Positions 9,571-17,199 of a DNA stretch of 39,537 nt are shown here, piece after piece. Source of the DNA: a virus. The notes under the pieces were generated by a model. That model was not told the DNA's origin. It ran no database searches and saw nothing but the letters and a program-made list of their open reading frames with translations. The DNA is taken from positions 1 through 39,537 of the IMG/VR virus record IMGVR_UViG_3300028840_001687; one strand, 5' to 3'. Position 1 is the stretch's first letter, and every line of letters starts with the position of its first letter. The position numbers were made by a program, and so were the translations under genes.

Positions 9571-9822
9571 ATGGCAATTAAAGAAGTGACATCCCCAGTT
9601 GTTGTCCAGAGGATTGAGGGTGCTCCCGGACCTGAAGGGCCGATGGGTCCTCCCGGTGAGCCTGGTCCTTCCCTTGAGGAAGTTGTTGAAATCCTTAAGA
9701 ATGACAATGAGTTTATGGCCAGGCTTGCAATGAAGCAATCTTGGGACTTTCAGATAATTAGAGATGAGATGGGAAGGGCTCAGAGTATACGAGCAGTTCC
9801 TCTTGTCTACTTGGAGGACTAA
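9571..9822 (+). CDS. Small collagen-like protein (83 aa)
   Basis: An AGGA ribosome site lies upstream of the ATG. Residues 18-33 are a short collagen-type run of Gly-X-Y triplets (GAPGPEGPMGPPGEPGPS), flanked by a beta-like N-terminus and a helical segment (LEEVVEILKNDNEFMARLA) that could trimerise it. Phage collagen-like stretches occur in trimeric fibres and tail-tip proteins. Its stop is followed at once by the ATG of the 405-aa virion protein, so it may be an accessory to that protein. Confidence 0.72.
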   Translation: MAIKEVTSPVVVQRIEGAPGPEGPMGPPGEPGPSLEEVVEILKNDNEFMARLAMKQSWDFQIIRDEMGRAQSIRAVPLVYLED

Positions 9823-11040
9823 ATGACAGCTACTCCTATTGCAACTCAGATGGCTATAACGGCAGCTGACAGCCCGAGCATTGATGCTTTCGGTCGCTGG
9901 CGTACCTCTGACATTCAAACTATCTTTGACAGTAAGCAGCTCTCAGATTCTGCTCCTCTTGTATGGGATGATCAGGAAGAGAGTGGATCTGGTACAACCT
10001 CTACACATAGTGTGGACAATGCCAGCACCACGATAGCTGTTGCTGGTTCCACTGCTGGTAAGCGCACACGTCAAACTTTCATGAGGTTTAACTACCAGCC
10101 AGGTAAGTCCTTCCAAATATTCATGACCTTCAACCTGGACAAAACTGGTGGAGGCACTGGCATAACCCGTACTATCGGCTATGGAGATGATAATAATGGT
10201 GTATTTCTTAGAGACAATGAAGGAACGTATGAACTTGTTATTCGCACGCACACATCAGGTAGTGCTGTGGACACTGCTGTATCTCAGGCTAATTGGAATG
10301 TAGATAAGTTTGATGGAACTGGGCCGAGTGGTATAACCCTTGACTTCTCTGATACACAGATATTGTTCGTTGACCTTGAGTGGCTTGGTGTTGGTCGAGT
10401 GAGGATGGGGTTTGTTATTGATGGCAAGATATATTATGCACATTATTTCAACCATGCTAATGTAATTCAGACCGTCTATATGTCTACTCCCAATCTCCCT
10501 CTGCGTTATCAGATAGAGAATGATGGCACTGGTGTTGCATCTTCACTCCAGCACATCTGTTCCTCTGTGAGTAGTGAGGGTGGGTATGATGACTTGGGTG
10601 TATTGCATAGTGCTTTTAATGGCGTTGTGACTAGCCTCAATTCCCCCAACCTGTATGCATTAATGTCTGGGAGATTGAAGACTACACACTTCGGTACGTC
10701 TATTGATGTGATCGATTTGTCAGGACTGGTCACCACTAATGACAGAGCTCGGTGGGGGTTTTATGTCGGGGGAACTGTAGCCGGTACACATACATATGTT
10801 GATGAACCTACTACGGCTGTTCAGATTGCTCGAGGAGATGCAACAAATACATACACCCCGGGCAAGCTTGTGTCGGGCGGATACTTTACACAAAATCTTC
10901 CAACCCTTAATAGTGTACAGAATGCATTAAGACTGGGTAGTGCTATTGATGGCACTCCTCAAGAGTGGCATTTGGTTATTGCTCCACTTGCTGCAAACTT
11001 GCAGATAGCTGTTAGCGTTGGCTGGCGGGAGATGGCATAA
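9823..11040 (+). CDS. Conserved virion surface protein, marine-phage type (405 aa)
   Basis: I recognise this as a beta-rich protein common in marine phage genomes. Hallmarks are the N-terminal DAFGRWRTSD...FDSKQL segment, the WDDQEESGSGTTSTHSV motif near residue 50, RQTFMRFNYQPGKS near residue 85, and the long conserved WNVDKFDGTGPSG...EWLGVGRVRMGF segment in the middle. No enzyme motif is visible. It is probably a tail- or capsid-associated structural protein. It directly abuts the collagen-like gene upstream, and its TAA overlaps the next ATG (TAATG). Confidence 0.75.
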   Translation: MTATPIATQMAITAADSPSIDAFGRWRTSDIQTIFDSKQLSDSAPLVWDDQEESGSGTTSTHSVDNASTTIAVAGSTAGKRTRQTFMRFNYQPGKSFQIFMTFNLDKTGGGTGITRTIGYGDDNNGVFLRDNEGTYELVIRTHTSGSAVDTAVSQANWNVDKFDGTGPSGITLDFSDTQILFVDLEWLGVGRVRMGFVIDGKIYYAHYFNHANVIQTVYMSTPNLPLRYQIENDGTGVASSLQHICSSVSSEGGYDDLGVLHSAFNGVVTSLNSPNLYALMSGRLKTTHFGTSIDVIDLSGLVTTNDRARWGFYVGGTVAGTHTYVDEPTTAVQIARGDATNTYTPGKLVSGGYFTQNLPTLNSVQNALRLGSAIDGTPQEWHLVIAPLAANLQIAVSVGWREMA

Positions 11041-11414
11041 TGTGGTTTGATGCGGCTTTTGGAATTGCTGGCCTCACCACTGTAGGTTATCGCCAGTATA
11101 AGAGTGATGGTAGTGATGCTGTTGCACGCACTACTGCAAATGTTGTTGAAATCGGAGGAGGCGCCTACGGATGTGACATCACGCTAGATGATGCTGCTGT
11201 AGGTATTGAATGGGATACGGGAGAGGCCACGCCAATATACGCACATGAGTCTGTTGTTATGACTCGTATGGTGTATGAGCTATGGAAGTGGGAGGGACTG
11301 GAGAGCGGTAATGCAATGACTGTTACACCGGCATCTCGTGCTGTGTCAGATGGAACTATGAGCGCTACTCTCACTGGAGATGGTATCACTACTAAGACAG
11401 TGAGTAGGGCTTAA
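11040..11414 (+). CDS. Small virion-operon protein (124 aa)
   Basis: TAATG coupling to the 405-aa gene. The N-terminal two thirds is beta-rich and unrecognised. The C-terminal 45 residues begin with a WKWEGLESGNAMTVTP segment that I associate with small structural proteins of long-tailed and marine phages. Probable minor virion protein. Confidence 0.65.
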   Translation: MWFDAAFGIAGLTTVGYRQYKSDGSDAVARTTANVVEIGGGAYGCDITLDDAAVGIEWDTGEATPIYAHESVVMTRMVYELWKWEGLESGNAMTVTPASRAVSDGTMSATLTGDGITTKTVSRA

Positions 11415-11665
11415 TGGCTAATCATACGAGCCCCTTGTCAATAGCGACAAGCGGGTATATCTCAAATAAGAAGTGGGAAGCTTATGGATCTATCCCACTC
11501 GCAACTGCTACCGATGGTTACATTACTCTCAATCCTGAGGGGAGATTAGGCGGAGGTATGCGATACGAGGAGTACTTGAGGAGAAATCCCAAGTTGTACC
11601 AAGAAGAGGATGAAGAATTGTTGTCCTTAGTTATGGCTGTCGTCAGCCGAAATTTACTTAATTAA
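11414..11665 (+). CDS. Hypothetical small protein (83 aa)
   Basis: TAATG overlap with the preceding gene. The N-terminal 50 residues are beta-like and Ser/Thr-rich; the C-terminus is helical and acidic with a hydrophobic end (LSLVMAVVSRNLLN). No recognised domain. Confidence 0.6.
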   Translation: MANHTSPLSIATSGYISNKKWEAYGSIPLATATDGYITLNPEGRLGGGMRYEEYLRRNPKLYQEEDEELLSLVMAVVSRNLLN

Positions 11666-11679
11666 GAGAGGGTATTATT

Positions 11680-11853
11680 ATGGCGAAGAAGAAGAAGGGT
11701 ATGGGTGCTGCTAGTATGTTCGGTGGTCTTGCTGGTGGTGCTGCGAAAGATTTGTTTGGTCGGGGTGCTGCTATCGATGCAGCTGTGCGTCGTGGTAGCG
11801 GTATGGCACAGAAGACTGGGATGAAGAAGAAGGGCGCTAAGCGGGGGTACTGA
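11680..11853 (+). CDS. Small basic Gly/Ala-rich peptide (57 aa)
   Basis: A short gene with ATG at 11680, ribosome site AGAGAGGG about seven bases upstream and TGA at 11851-11853, three bases before the next ATG. The product is MAKKKKGMGAASMFGG at the N-terminus, a Gly/Ala-rich middle and a Lys/Arg-rich C-terminus (MKKKGAKRGY). The charge pattern and location before a holin-like gene would fit a small virion or lysis accessory, but the function is unknown. Confidence 0.65.
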   Translation: MAKKKKGMGAASMFGGLAGGAAKDLFGRGAAIDAAVRRGSGMAQKTGMKKKGAKRGY

Positions 11854-11855
11854 TC

Positions 11856-12227
11856 ATGAGTGGGGACACCCAGGGGAAGGTGATCTCCGGCAGCAATTGG
11901 CATCTTGATAAGAAGGTGCCTTTAGCTCTGTTGTTCGCTATTGTAGTCCAGACAGCCAGTGCATTCTGGTGGGCAGGTAAGGTGGATGCTGCTCTAGGGT
12001 ATACGGAATTACGTATACAGGCTGTCGAAGCTGAGAATAAACTGGTACGAACTCTCTCTGAGAAAGTTATTAGGATAGAATCACATATGGATAATGTTGA
12101 TAAAAATATTGAGAGGTTAATGCACAGTATTGAAAGGCATACAGATAAAGTGTTGGGAAAAGAGATGCAACTAGAAAGTTCTTTTGTAGAGTTTTCTTCT
12201 TTTGAAGCTTGCGATAATCAACTATAA
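11856..12227 (+). CDS. One-TM, coiled-coil membrane protein, holin/spanin-like (123 aa)
   Basis: One clear transmembrane segment at residues about 21-40 (VPLALLFAIVVQTASAFWWAG), preceded by a short charged N-terminus and followed by a long coiled coil (residues 50-105, heptads through VEAENKLVRTLSEKVIRIE). It is the last gene before the bidirectional terminator, where lysis genes are often found. N-in topology with a periplasmic coiled coil would fit a class III holin or an i-spanin-like protein. No endolysin gene is visible beside it, so the lysis role is inference. Confidence 0.65.
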   Translation: MSGDTQGKVISGSNWHLDKKVPLALLFAIVVQTASAFWWAGKVDAALGYTELRIQAVEAENKLVRTLSEKVIRIESHMDNVDKNIERLMHSIERHTDKVLGKEMQLESSFVEFSSFEACDNQL

Positions 12228-12231
12228 ATAG

Positions 12232-12254
12232 AAGGGGACCATCAGAGTCCCCTT
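12232..12254. terminator. Bidirectional Rho-independent terminator between convergent blocks
   Basis: Stem AAGGGGAC (12232-12239) pairs with GTCCCCTT (12247-12254) around a seven-base loop. A T-rich run follows on the + side and A-rich sequence precedes it, so it can stop transcription from both strands. It lies exactly between the + strand late genes (ending 12227) and the minus strand genes (ending 12270). Confidence 0.88.
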
Positions 12255-12269
12255 TCTTATGTCCGGTAA

Positions 12270-12473
12270 CTACTTACCCTTAAACACCGCTCCAGGCCTT
12301 ATAGCATCTACACCTACCTCATAAGGCACACCACTTACTCTCACTGTCATGTCCGGTTTTGTGTCCGGTTTAACAAGGGCCTGATTCTCTAGCTGAACAA
12401 TCTTAGCTTCCATCTGCATAACAGCTCTCTTCAATCCTTCGATGTCATCTCTCATATCAGTTAGTAAGGACAT
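12270..12473 (-). CDS. Small coiled-coil protein (67 aa)
   Basis: Last gene of the minus-strand block. AAGGAG lies eight bases upstream of the ATG, which overlaps the methyltransferase stop as TAATG. Residues 1-32 form a heptad-patterned helix (MRDDIEGLKRAVMQMEAKIV) and the C-terminal 30 residues are beta-like. Function unknown. Confidence 0.68.
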   Translation of the reverse strand: MSLLTDMRDDIEGLKRAVMQMEAKIVQLENQALVKPDTKPDMTVRVSGVPYEVGVDAIRPGAVFKGK

Positions 12474-13009
12474 TACACTGCTCCTTTCACACGTTGATCA
12501 GCCAACAGTACAATGTGATTGCCATTGGATTGAATTACTTTCAACTCTCCCCACCAGCGCCCAAGCTTCTCCATCCACCAGTCAGGGGACTTCACTGTAA
12601 CATGTGGGTCTGATCCATCAGGCAATCTCTTCTTTGCTGGCCGACAGGAGATAGTGAAGAACACCCTTCGTCCCATCAGCCATAAATCAAACAAGGTGCT
12701 GGTGAGGTTGTCCTCAAGGACATGCTCCATTACATCTGTACAGATGATAAGGTCATGTGGTTTGATTAGCCCAGAAGGAAGCTTATCCTTTCCAGGGATG
12801 GCTGGGTCATACCAATACTTCACCGGTACGTCCAGGGATGACAAGAGCTCTGACTGACCGCAGCCGAAGTCTAGTACATCCTTCACCTTATATTCATAGA
12901 TGATGCTCTGAACATCATCCAGGTAATCAATGGATGTGTTGCCATATACCACCTGCTCATGCATCAGTTTGTATTGCTCAATCAAACTTTCTCTTGTGTG
13001 TTGTACCAT
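12473..13009 (-). CDS. SAM-dependent methyltransferase, class I (178 aa)
   Basis: Rossmann-type methyltransferase. Motif I is VLDFGCGQSELL (residues about 45-56), which binds S-adenosylmethionine; a later LIICTDVMEHVLEDN matches the methyltransf_11/23-type motif after strand 4. The substrate cannot be read from the sequence: there is no DPPY motif, so an adenine or cytosine-N4 DNA methylase is not supported, and small-molecule or protein substrates are possible. It overlaps the ParB-like gene by 28 bases, so the two are expressed together. Confidence 0.78.
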   Translation of the reverse strand: MVQHTRESLIEQYKLMHEQVVYGNTSIDYLDDVQSIIYEYKVKDVLDFGCGQSELLSSLDVPVKYWYDPAIPGKDKLPSGLIKPHDLIICTDVMEHVLEDNLTSTLFDLWLMGRRVFFTISCRPAKKRLPDGSDPHVTVKSPDWWMEKLGRWWGELKVIQSNGNHIVLLADQRVKGAV

Positions 13010-13347
13010 TCGTTTTGTTTCCTTCGTTCTTCCCGCATCTCTGCATTGTTGGTGTATACCTTAATCATTACATTCTCAATCCCTAAAGCATCAATAGCAA
13101 ATATCTTCTGGTTTCCAGCTGCAATAGCATACACCTTCTTATCTATAACCATCTTTGGGAGATCGGATCTCATACGATAGTTTGGGTAGGAATCCTCTGG
13201 ATTAGCTATCAATAGGATGGGAGAGATCTGGCCTTCCTTGGCGAAGGACCGGATAACTCTTACAAGCTTATCCGGATCCTCCACTCTATATTGTGTAAGA
13301 GTGATATCCTTCCTTGGGATTATTAATGTCTCATTCGTATTCATCAT
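12982..13347 (-). CDS. ParB/Srx-like domain protein (121 aa)
   Basis: Starts at the ATG overlapping the RNR stop (ATGA at 13347). The fold signature is an N-terminal beta segment (LIIPRKDITLTQYRV), a helix and SPILLI, then YAIAAGNQKIFAIDALGIENVMIKVY near residues 80-107, which lines up with the G-x-x-R-x-x-A-x-x-x-x-G core of ParB N-terminal domains. The usual Arg of the GxRR motif is Gln-Lys here, so CTP or nuclease activity is doubtful. Phages often pair ParB-like proteins with methyltransferases, as with the next gene. Confidence 0.6.
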   Translation of the reverse strand: MMNTNETLIIPRKDITLTQYRVEDPDKLVRVIRSFAKEGQISPILLIANPEDSYPNYRMRSDLPKMVIDKKVYAIAAGNQKIFAIDALGIENVMIKVYTNNAEMREERRKQNEWYNTQEKV

Positions 13348-15245
13348 CTTACTGGACACATCCCGCCTTCGCAGTCATTGATGTCGATATCATCGAAGTT
13401 AATATCATTAATGGAAGTGATAGGGCTCACCTTCGATGCCATCTGTTCGTATGTCTCTTTATCAATCTCCTCATAAGGTGCCTGGTCAAAGCCATGCCCT
13501 GAATGCAGGAGAAAGCTGACAGTTTTGACATTCACATAGTTGTCTTTGAGCCAGGCCTTAATCTCATCAAGCTCCTCTACCTTGTAGTAGACAGTAACAG
13601 AGACTGAATTGTCTGACCAGTTGGCCTGGAGTTCCTTGATTGTGTTAAGTTGGTCCACTGCTGTCATCTCATCAGCCAATACAGCATTCTCAGGATAGCT
13701 GCAAGGGAATTCGACAACAGAGGTTGAATGATCCTCGGTGCCGTCGAAGTTCCTCACATATTCCACATTGTATCCCTTAGCCCTGCATGCCTTCACTAAC
13801 ATATGCTCAGAGGCTATACGAATACGTCTGATGTAATATCTGCTGTAACCTGGGTGAGCGCCAGGGGTCACTCCTGCAAGCAGCGAGAGGGTCCCTGAGG
13901 GCTTTACAGTGGTGAGCTTTACACTCTCTGGCCACCCCATCTTAGCAGAATACTCTTTATCCAGCTCACGGAGACGCGGATAGATGTTCTTACACCACTG
14001 CTTCTGCTCAGGTGTGCTCATCAAATATCCAGTGACACCAATACCCATTCTCATATTCTTATGGACAATCTCTTCGGTCTCCTTCAAGGCGCATGGGATT
14101 GCCAGAGAATGCTTATTCACTTTATACAGCATGGAGGCTACACCAAACAGCTCCTCCTCACTGGTGATATTAGGTAGCCAGATCTCAGAGAGACAGCAAG
14201 TTTCAAAGTCTGCCAGTCCTTGCTCAGCACAGGGATTAAATCCCATTACAGTGGGATCAGGGTATTCAGTCTCCCCAGTACGGCCCATCCTACGAGCAGC
14301 CTCAAGATTGATTAGGCCATAAGGCTCTCCATCCCCTAAGTAACCCCTCCAGAAAGCTTCAGGAAGCTTGTCAATATCCTTGGAGTCACAGACAACAGAG
14401 TTGTTAGACATAGCTCGCCAGTTCGGAATGTCCCCCATAGACCAGTTTTTGGCTTGGAGATAATCAATATCGTCAAAGTCACCAATGGCTATCTGAGCAC
14501 TACGACGTACATTCCCTGCCACTACAACTGATCCAATGATATTCATAATATCCAGGCAGTCAATAGGACGGAGGCGCCTGTTCGATCTGGAGTTGAGGAC
14601 TTTATTGATATTGAACATACCCTCAACCAGATCCTCAGGTCCAGATGCTGTGCCTCCAAACCCCTTAATCGGACTGCCCTTGGAACGAATGAGATGGGTG
14701 GCAAAGCTGAACCCTTCCCCGGTGTAGAAAGAGGCCTTCAATACCTTACCCAGGAGCTTCACCCATCCTTCTCGAGAATCAGGGACAATGAAGTCAGCAT
14801 CATTCTCATCCTTCCGTACAATCTTCACCTTCCCTGGTTTCACCTTCGGGAGCTGGTAAACATTCTCCCGTTGAATGTTAAAGCCTACCCCACTCCCAAG
14901 CATCAACATCTCAAAGGCCCAGGTGAATGGACGTACAGGCTGATTGACTGTAGTGAATGCACAGTTCTGAAGAGAAGGTAGGCCTAGTCGATCAACAGTG
15001 CCTGTTCCAAGCTGCCATAGGAAACGGCCGGCCACTGTTCCCTTCAGCTCAGTCATATACTTAGTCAGCTGAGCCTGCTCATCACTACCGAAGGAGCAAT
15101 CGAGCTGCTTATTGCATGCCTTCACTACACGGTTAATAGTGTCAGGCCACTCCTCCTTTACCCCTTTCCGTATATCTCTTGCATATGTTCTCTTGTAGGT
15201 GATGTATCCTACCTCACCCCATGGTGTTACCGTATCTGTACTCAA
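13344..15245 (-). CDS. nrdJ: Class II (adenosylcobalamin-dependent) ribonucleoside-triphosphate reductase, monomeric type
   Basis: Reduces ribonucleotides to deoxyribonucleotides with coenzyme B12. The start is TTG, overlapping the upstream stop (TTGA), with an excellent GAGGAGG ribosome site seven bases before it. Family landmarks in order are LPSLQNCAFT (residues about 88-97, first active-site Cys), the finger-loop region NPCAEQGLADFETCCLSE near residue 335 (catalytic Cys and Glu), PSGTLSLLAGVTPGAHPGYSR near residue 450, and the C-terminal redox pair in CEGGMCPVR. This pattern matches the monomeric RtpR-type enzyme. Its 633 aa is shorter than the 739 aa of the Lactobacillus enzyme. It needs no oxygen and no partner subunit but depends on host B12. 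Confidence 0.95.
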   Translation of the reverse strand: MSTDTVTPWGEVGYITYKRTYARDIRKGVKEEWPDTINRVVKACNKQLDCSFGSDEQAQLTKYMTELKGTVAGRFLWQLGTGTVDRLGLPSLQNCAFTTVNQPVRPFTWAFEMLMLGSGVGFNIQRENVYQLPKVKPGKVKIVRKDENDADFIVPDSREGWVKLLGKVLKASFYTGEGFSFATHLIRSKGSPIKGFGGTASGPEDLVEGMFNINKVLNSRSNRRLRPIDCLDIMNIIGSVVVAGNVRRSAQIAIGDFDDIDYLQAKNWSMGDIPNWRAMSNNSVVCDSKDIDKLPEAFWRGYLGDGEPYGLINLEAARRMGRTGETEYPDPTVMGFNPCAEQGLADFETCCLSEIWLPNITSEEELFGVASMLYKVNKHSLAIPCALKETEEIVHKNMRMGIGVTGYLMSTPEQKQWCKNIYPRLRELDKEYSAKMGWPESVKLTTVKPSGTLSLLAGVTPGAHPGYSRYYIRRIRIASEHMLVKACRAKGYNVEYVRNFDGTEDHSTSVVEFPCSYPENAVLADEMTAVDQLNTIKELQANWSDNSVSVTVYYKVEELDEIKAWLKDNYVNVKTVSFLLHSGHGFDQAPYEEIDKETYEQMASKVSPITSINDINFDDIDINDCEGGMCPVR

Positions 15246-15388
15246 GCGTTCTCCTCCTCTATCACTGCATCTTCTGGGATATCATCACACAAGATATCAT
15301 GTTCAACTCCGTCTTCGTCTTCATACCAGCATACACATGATGCTGGCTCTTGCGGGAATAGCTGTACCTTATAATACTTTTTGCTCAC
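15242..15388 (-). CDS. Small acidic protein upstream of RNR, GTG start (48 aa)
   Basis: GTG at 15388 with AAGGAG nine bases upstream; TGA at 15242-15244 overlaps the TTG start of the reductase. The product begins VSKKYYKVQLFPQEP, contains a CVCWYEDEDG motif and ends in an acidic tail (EEEN). The final codons supply the GAGGAGG ribosome site of nrdJ, so translation of this gene is probably coupled to that of the reductase. Function unknown. Confidence 0.7.
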   Translation of the reverse strand: MSKKYYKVQLFPQEPASCVCWYEDEDGVEHDILCDDIPEDAVIEEENA

Positions 15389-15512
15389 CTATCACTCCTT
15401 TCTTCTGCCGCTCGATATATGCAAGACACTCTTCATACCCGCCAGAGAACACTACACGCTTGTATGCCGTCCCTTGGTAGTATTCAAATGTATCTTCCTC
15501 TACACAATACAT
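15369..15512 (-). CDS. Hypothetical small protein (47 aa)
   Basis: I place the start at the ATG at 15512 (MYCVEEDTFEYYQG); an in-frame GTG at 15557 would add 15 residues overlapping the MazG-like gene. The product has a compact beta-alpha look with FSGGYEECLAYIERQKKG at the end. It overlaps the next small gene by 20 bases. Function unknown. Confidence 0.6.
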   Translation of the reverse strand: MYCVEEDTFEYYQGTAYKRVVFSGGYEECLAYIERQKKGVIGEQKVL

Positions 15513-15534
15513 AGACCCGCCGGCGTGGGTTATG

Positions 15535-15852
15535 TTAACGGTTGTCGCCGTTACCACTCAACACCCCTCTTGCCTGACGTGAGATTAGCTTAGTGTGGTT
15601 AATCTTCAAGACATCAGATGCCTTAATATCCATCTCATCACAGATGCGTACCAGATACCAGAAGACATCTCCAATCTCTTTGATGAAGTTGTCGTCATCC
15701 CAATTCTTATCTCGAATATATTTCTTAACTTTCTCTGCAATCTCACCACTCTCGCCATTCAAACCTAAAGCCAGATAAGGGAGAGCATCGATACCCTCTC
15801 CTGGGTAGAAAGCTGTAGTCTTTGTAAAAATTTGATAATCGTCTAAGTTCAT
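15535..15852 (-). CDS. MazG-like nucleotide pyrophosphohydrolase (105 aa)
   Basis: All-alpha NTP pyrophosphatase of the MazG superfamily. GLNGESGEIAEKVKK (residues about 30-44) gives the first metal-binding ExxE helix, and FIKEIGDVFWYLVRICDE (about 56-73) gives the second ExxD helix. Such enzymes hydrolyse (d)NTPs to monophosphates and pyrophosphate. In phages they are thought to adjust nucleotide pools or lower ppGpp. A GGAGA ribosome site lies about seven bases before the ATG. It sits with RNR and another predicted dNTP hydrolase. Confidence 0.9.
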   Translation of the reverse strand: MNLDDYQIFTKTTAFYPGEGIDALPYLALGLNGESGEIAEKVKKYIRDKNWDDDNFIKEIGDVFWYLVRICDEMDIKASDVLKINHTKLISRQARGVLSGNGDNR

Positions 15853-15927
15853 AGTGTTGTCTCCATATAAATAGTCTTTTTCAATCTCGTTTTCAAGTCC
15901 AAACTCTTGTTGTGCTTTATTTAAATC

Positions 15928-16164
15928 TTAATCCTCCAACAGACTCATAACTAAATCTTCTTTAGTTGTGTAAAGGTCATCCATTGGATACCTCACAGGC
16001 GATGAAGTATCATAGATGCCTCTAATAACCAATGCATATTTTACTGTAGTGAAACACTCCCTTTCAGAAGTGTCATCAACCATACTCTCCCCCACTGCAT
16101 AAACAATCCTCTCAGTGGGTAGATTATTCTCCATAATCCACACCTTGTCATATACGTTCAGCAT
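15928..16164 (-). CDS. Hypothetical protein (78 aa)
   Basis: The start overlaps the preceding small gene by seven bases. Beta-rich N-terminal half (YDKVWIMENNLPTERIVYAVGES) and an acidic helical end. It looks like a small beta-barrel adaptor but no family is recognised. Confidence 0.65.
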   Translation of the reverse strand: MLNVYDKVWIMENNLPTERIVYAVGESMVDDTSERECFTTVKYALVIRGIYDTSSPVRYPMDDLYTTKEDLVMSLLED

Positions 16165-16337
16165 TGTCTTCCATCTCCTTCATCCCAGCTGAAATAGTGG
16201 TATAAATCCCTTGCGTCTTTTTCTGAAATTACATCATATTCTTCAAGCATCATAATAATATGATTAACAGAACAATCCAGCTTAGAGGCCATTCTCATAA
16301 AAGAAGATTCTAAATACTGCATATCTTTAAAGTTCAT
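16158..16337 (-). CDS. Hypothetical small helical protein (59 aa)
   Basis: The ATG at 16337 overlaps the stop of the Cys-rich gene (ATGA), and TGA at 16158-16160 lies just inside the next gene. Helical, with a helix-turn-helix-like look (MASKLDCSVNHIIMMLEEY) at residues 15-35, followed by an acidic aromatic tail. A DNA-binding role is possible but unproved. Confidence 0.62.
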   Translation of the reverse strand: MNFKDMQYLESSFMRMASKLDCSVNHIIMMLEEYDVISEKDARDLYHYFSWDEGDGRQC

Positions 16338-16633
16338 TCACCGCTCCAAGGCTTAGGATCCTTCATCCAATGTTGAATAAAATTCCAAGACTTATGAATC
16401 CCATTATGAGGGAGAGTGCAAGCACTGCAATCTTTCCTCTTAACCCCATCATACTCGAGCACTGTATAAGGGCCAGGACATTCAAGAAAAGCCAAAGGGC
16501 AATAGCAAAAAAGGCAGTTGAATCGTTCATCAGGAATTCCTGTATGGCAAGGGAAAAATTCACATTCACGTCTTGGACCTCCTTTGAAGTGGTCAGTGGT
16601 TACTGTGTCTTTAGGCTGGATAGGTTCAGTCAT
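16334..16633 (-). CDS. Cys-rich small domain protein (cobalamin-associated type, 99 aa)
   Basis: Residues about 23-90 match the Cys-rich small domain (PF04071 type) in my recollection: CEFFPCHTGIP, then NCLFCYCPLAF...CPGPY, then KRKDCSACTLPHN. The eight or so Cys residues and the His suggest metal binding. In bacteria this domain occurs alone or fused to cobalamin-salvage enzymes such as CbiZ. Here it lies five genes upstream of a B12-dependent ribonucleotide reductase in the same transcriptional direction, so a role in handling cobalamin or a metal for that enzyme is a reasonable inference. Confidence 0.78.
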   Translation of the reverse strand: MTEPIQPKDTVTTDHFKGGPRRECEFFPCHTGIPDERFNCLFCYCPLAFLECPGPYTVLEYDGVKRKDCSACTLPHNGIHKSWNFIQHWMKDPKPWSGE

Positions 16634-17199
16634 TAAGCTCTCACTATCTCATAGTCAGGGAACTTAGCTTTAACTCGAGGAAGGTGTTCACTTTCCGAAA
16701 AATTTACCAGCTGAAGTGATCGATTCTTGTGATATAGTGTAATCGTCTTATTGATCTTATCATCAATAAAATTCTCAGTGAAGATGTATTCACCACCCTT
16801 CCTTGCTATTTGACAAATCCCCATATCAAAATTAAATAGAAGTGAATATCCTTTCATCCCCTCACTCAAGAACTTAGTGCTAATAAGATCAATATCAACA
16901 CCATCTACCTGACACTTCACTATCCTAGTAATACCAATCTCCTCAATCTTATAGTGATCCTCAGACTCTGTTATAGTGGGAATAGTAAGACACATTCCCC
17001 TGCTTTCAAACAACTCTTTAAGAAGATCACTTTCTCGATTACCTATCTTTACATCTGAAGGAATCCATATATCAATATCTTTTGGAGTTTTACCAAAATA
17101 AATATCCCTAGGGAATCCACCTGCTATCATTGATTTGCTTCCGTACACTAGAGAAAACACATCCAGTATATCATCTGCAAGCTTAAGAGTCTTATTCAT
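16633..17199 (-). CDS. Nucleotidyltransferase-superfamily protein (188 aa)
   Basis: Residues 23-47 show the Pol-beta-type NTase signature: IAGGFPRDIYFGKTPKDIDIW, with the Gly-Gly, the Arg-Asp and the paired catalytic Asp residues in DIDIW. A third acidic residue is likely in GVDIDLIS near residue 105. This is the catalytic core of CCA-adding enzymes and kanamycin-type transferases, without the tRNA-binding C-terminal domains of the former. The substrate is unknown. It may modify RNA or a small molecule. Start ATG shares ATGA with the upstream gene. Confidence 0.78.
   Translation of the reverse strand: MNKTLKLADDILDVFSLVYGSKSMIAGGFPRDIYFGKTPKDIDIWIPSDVKIGNRESDLLKELFESRGMCLTIPTITESEDHYKIEEIGITRIVKCQVDGVDIDLISTKFLSEGMKGYSLLFNFDMGICQIARKGGEYIFTENFIDDKINKTITLYHKNRSLQLVNFSESEHLPRVKAKFPDYEIVRA

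Noticed and set aside
16363-16569. 68-aa membrane-like ORF overlapping the Cys-rich gene
   Set aside because: It lies in another frame entirely inside the Cys-rich domain gene, whose conserved cysteines show which frame is used.
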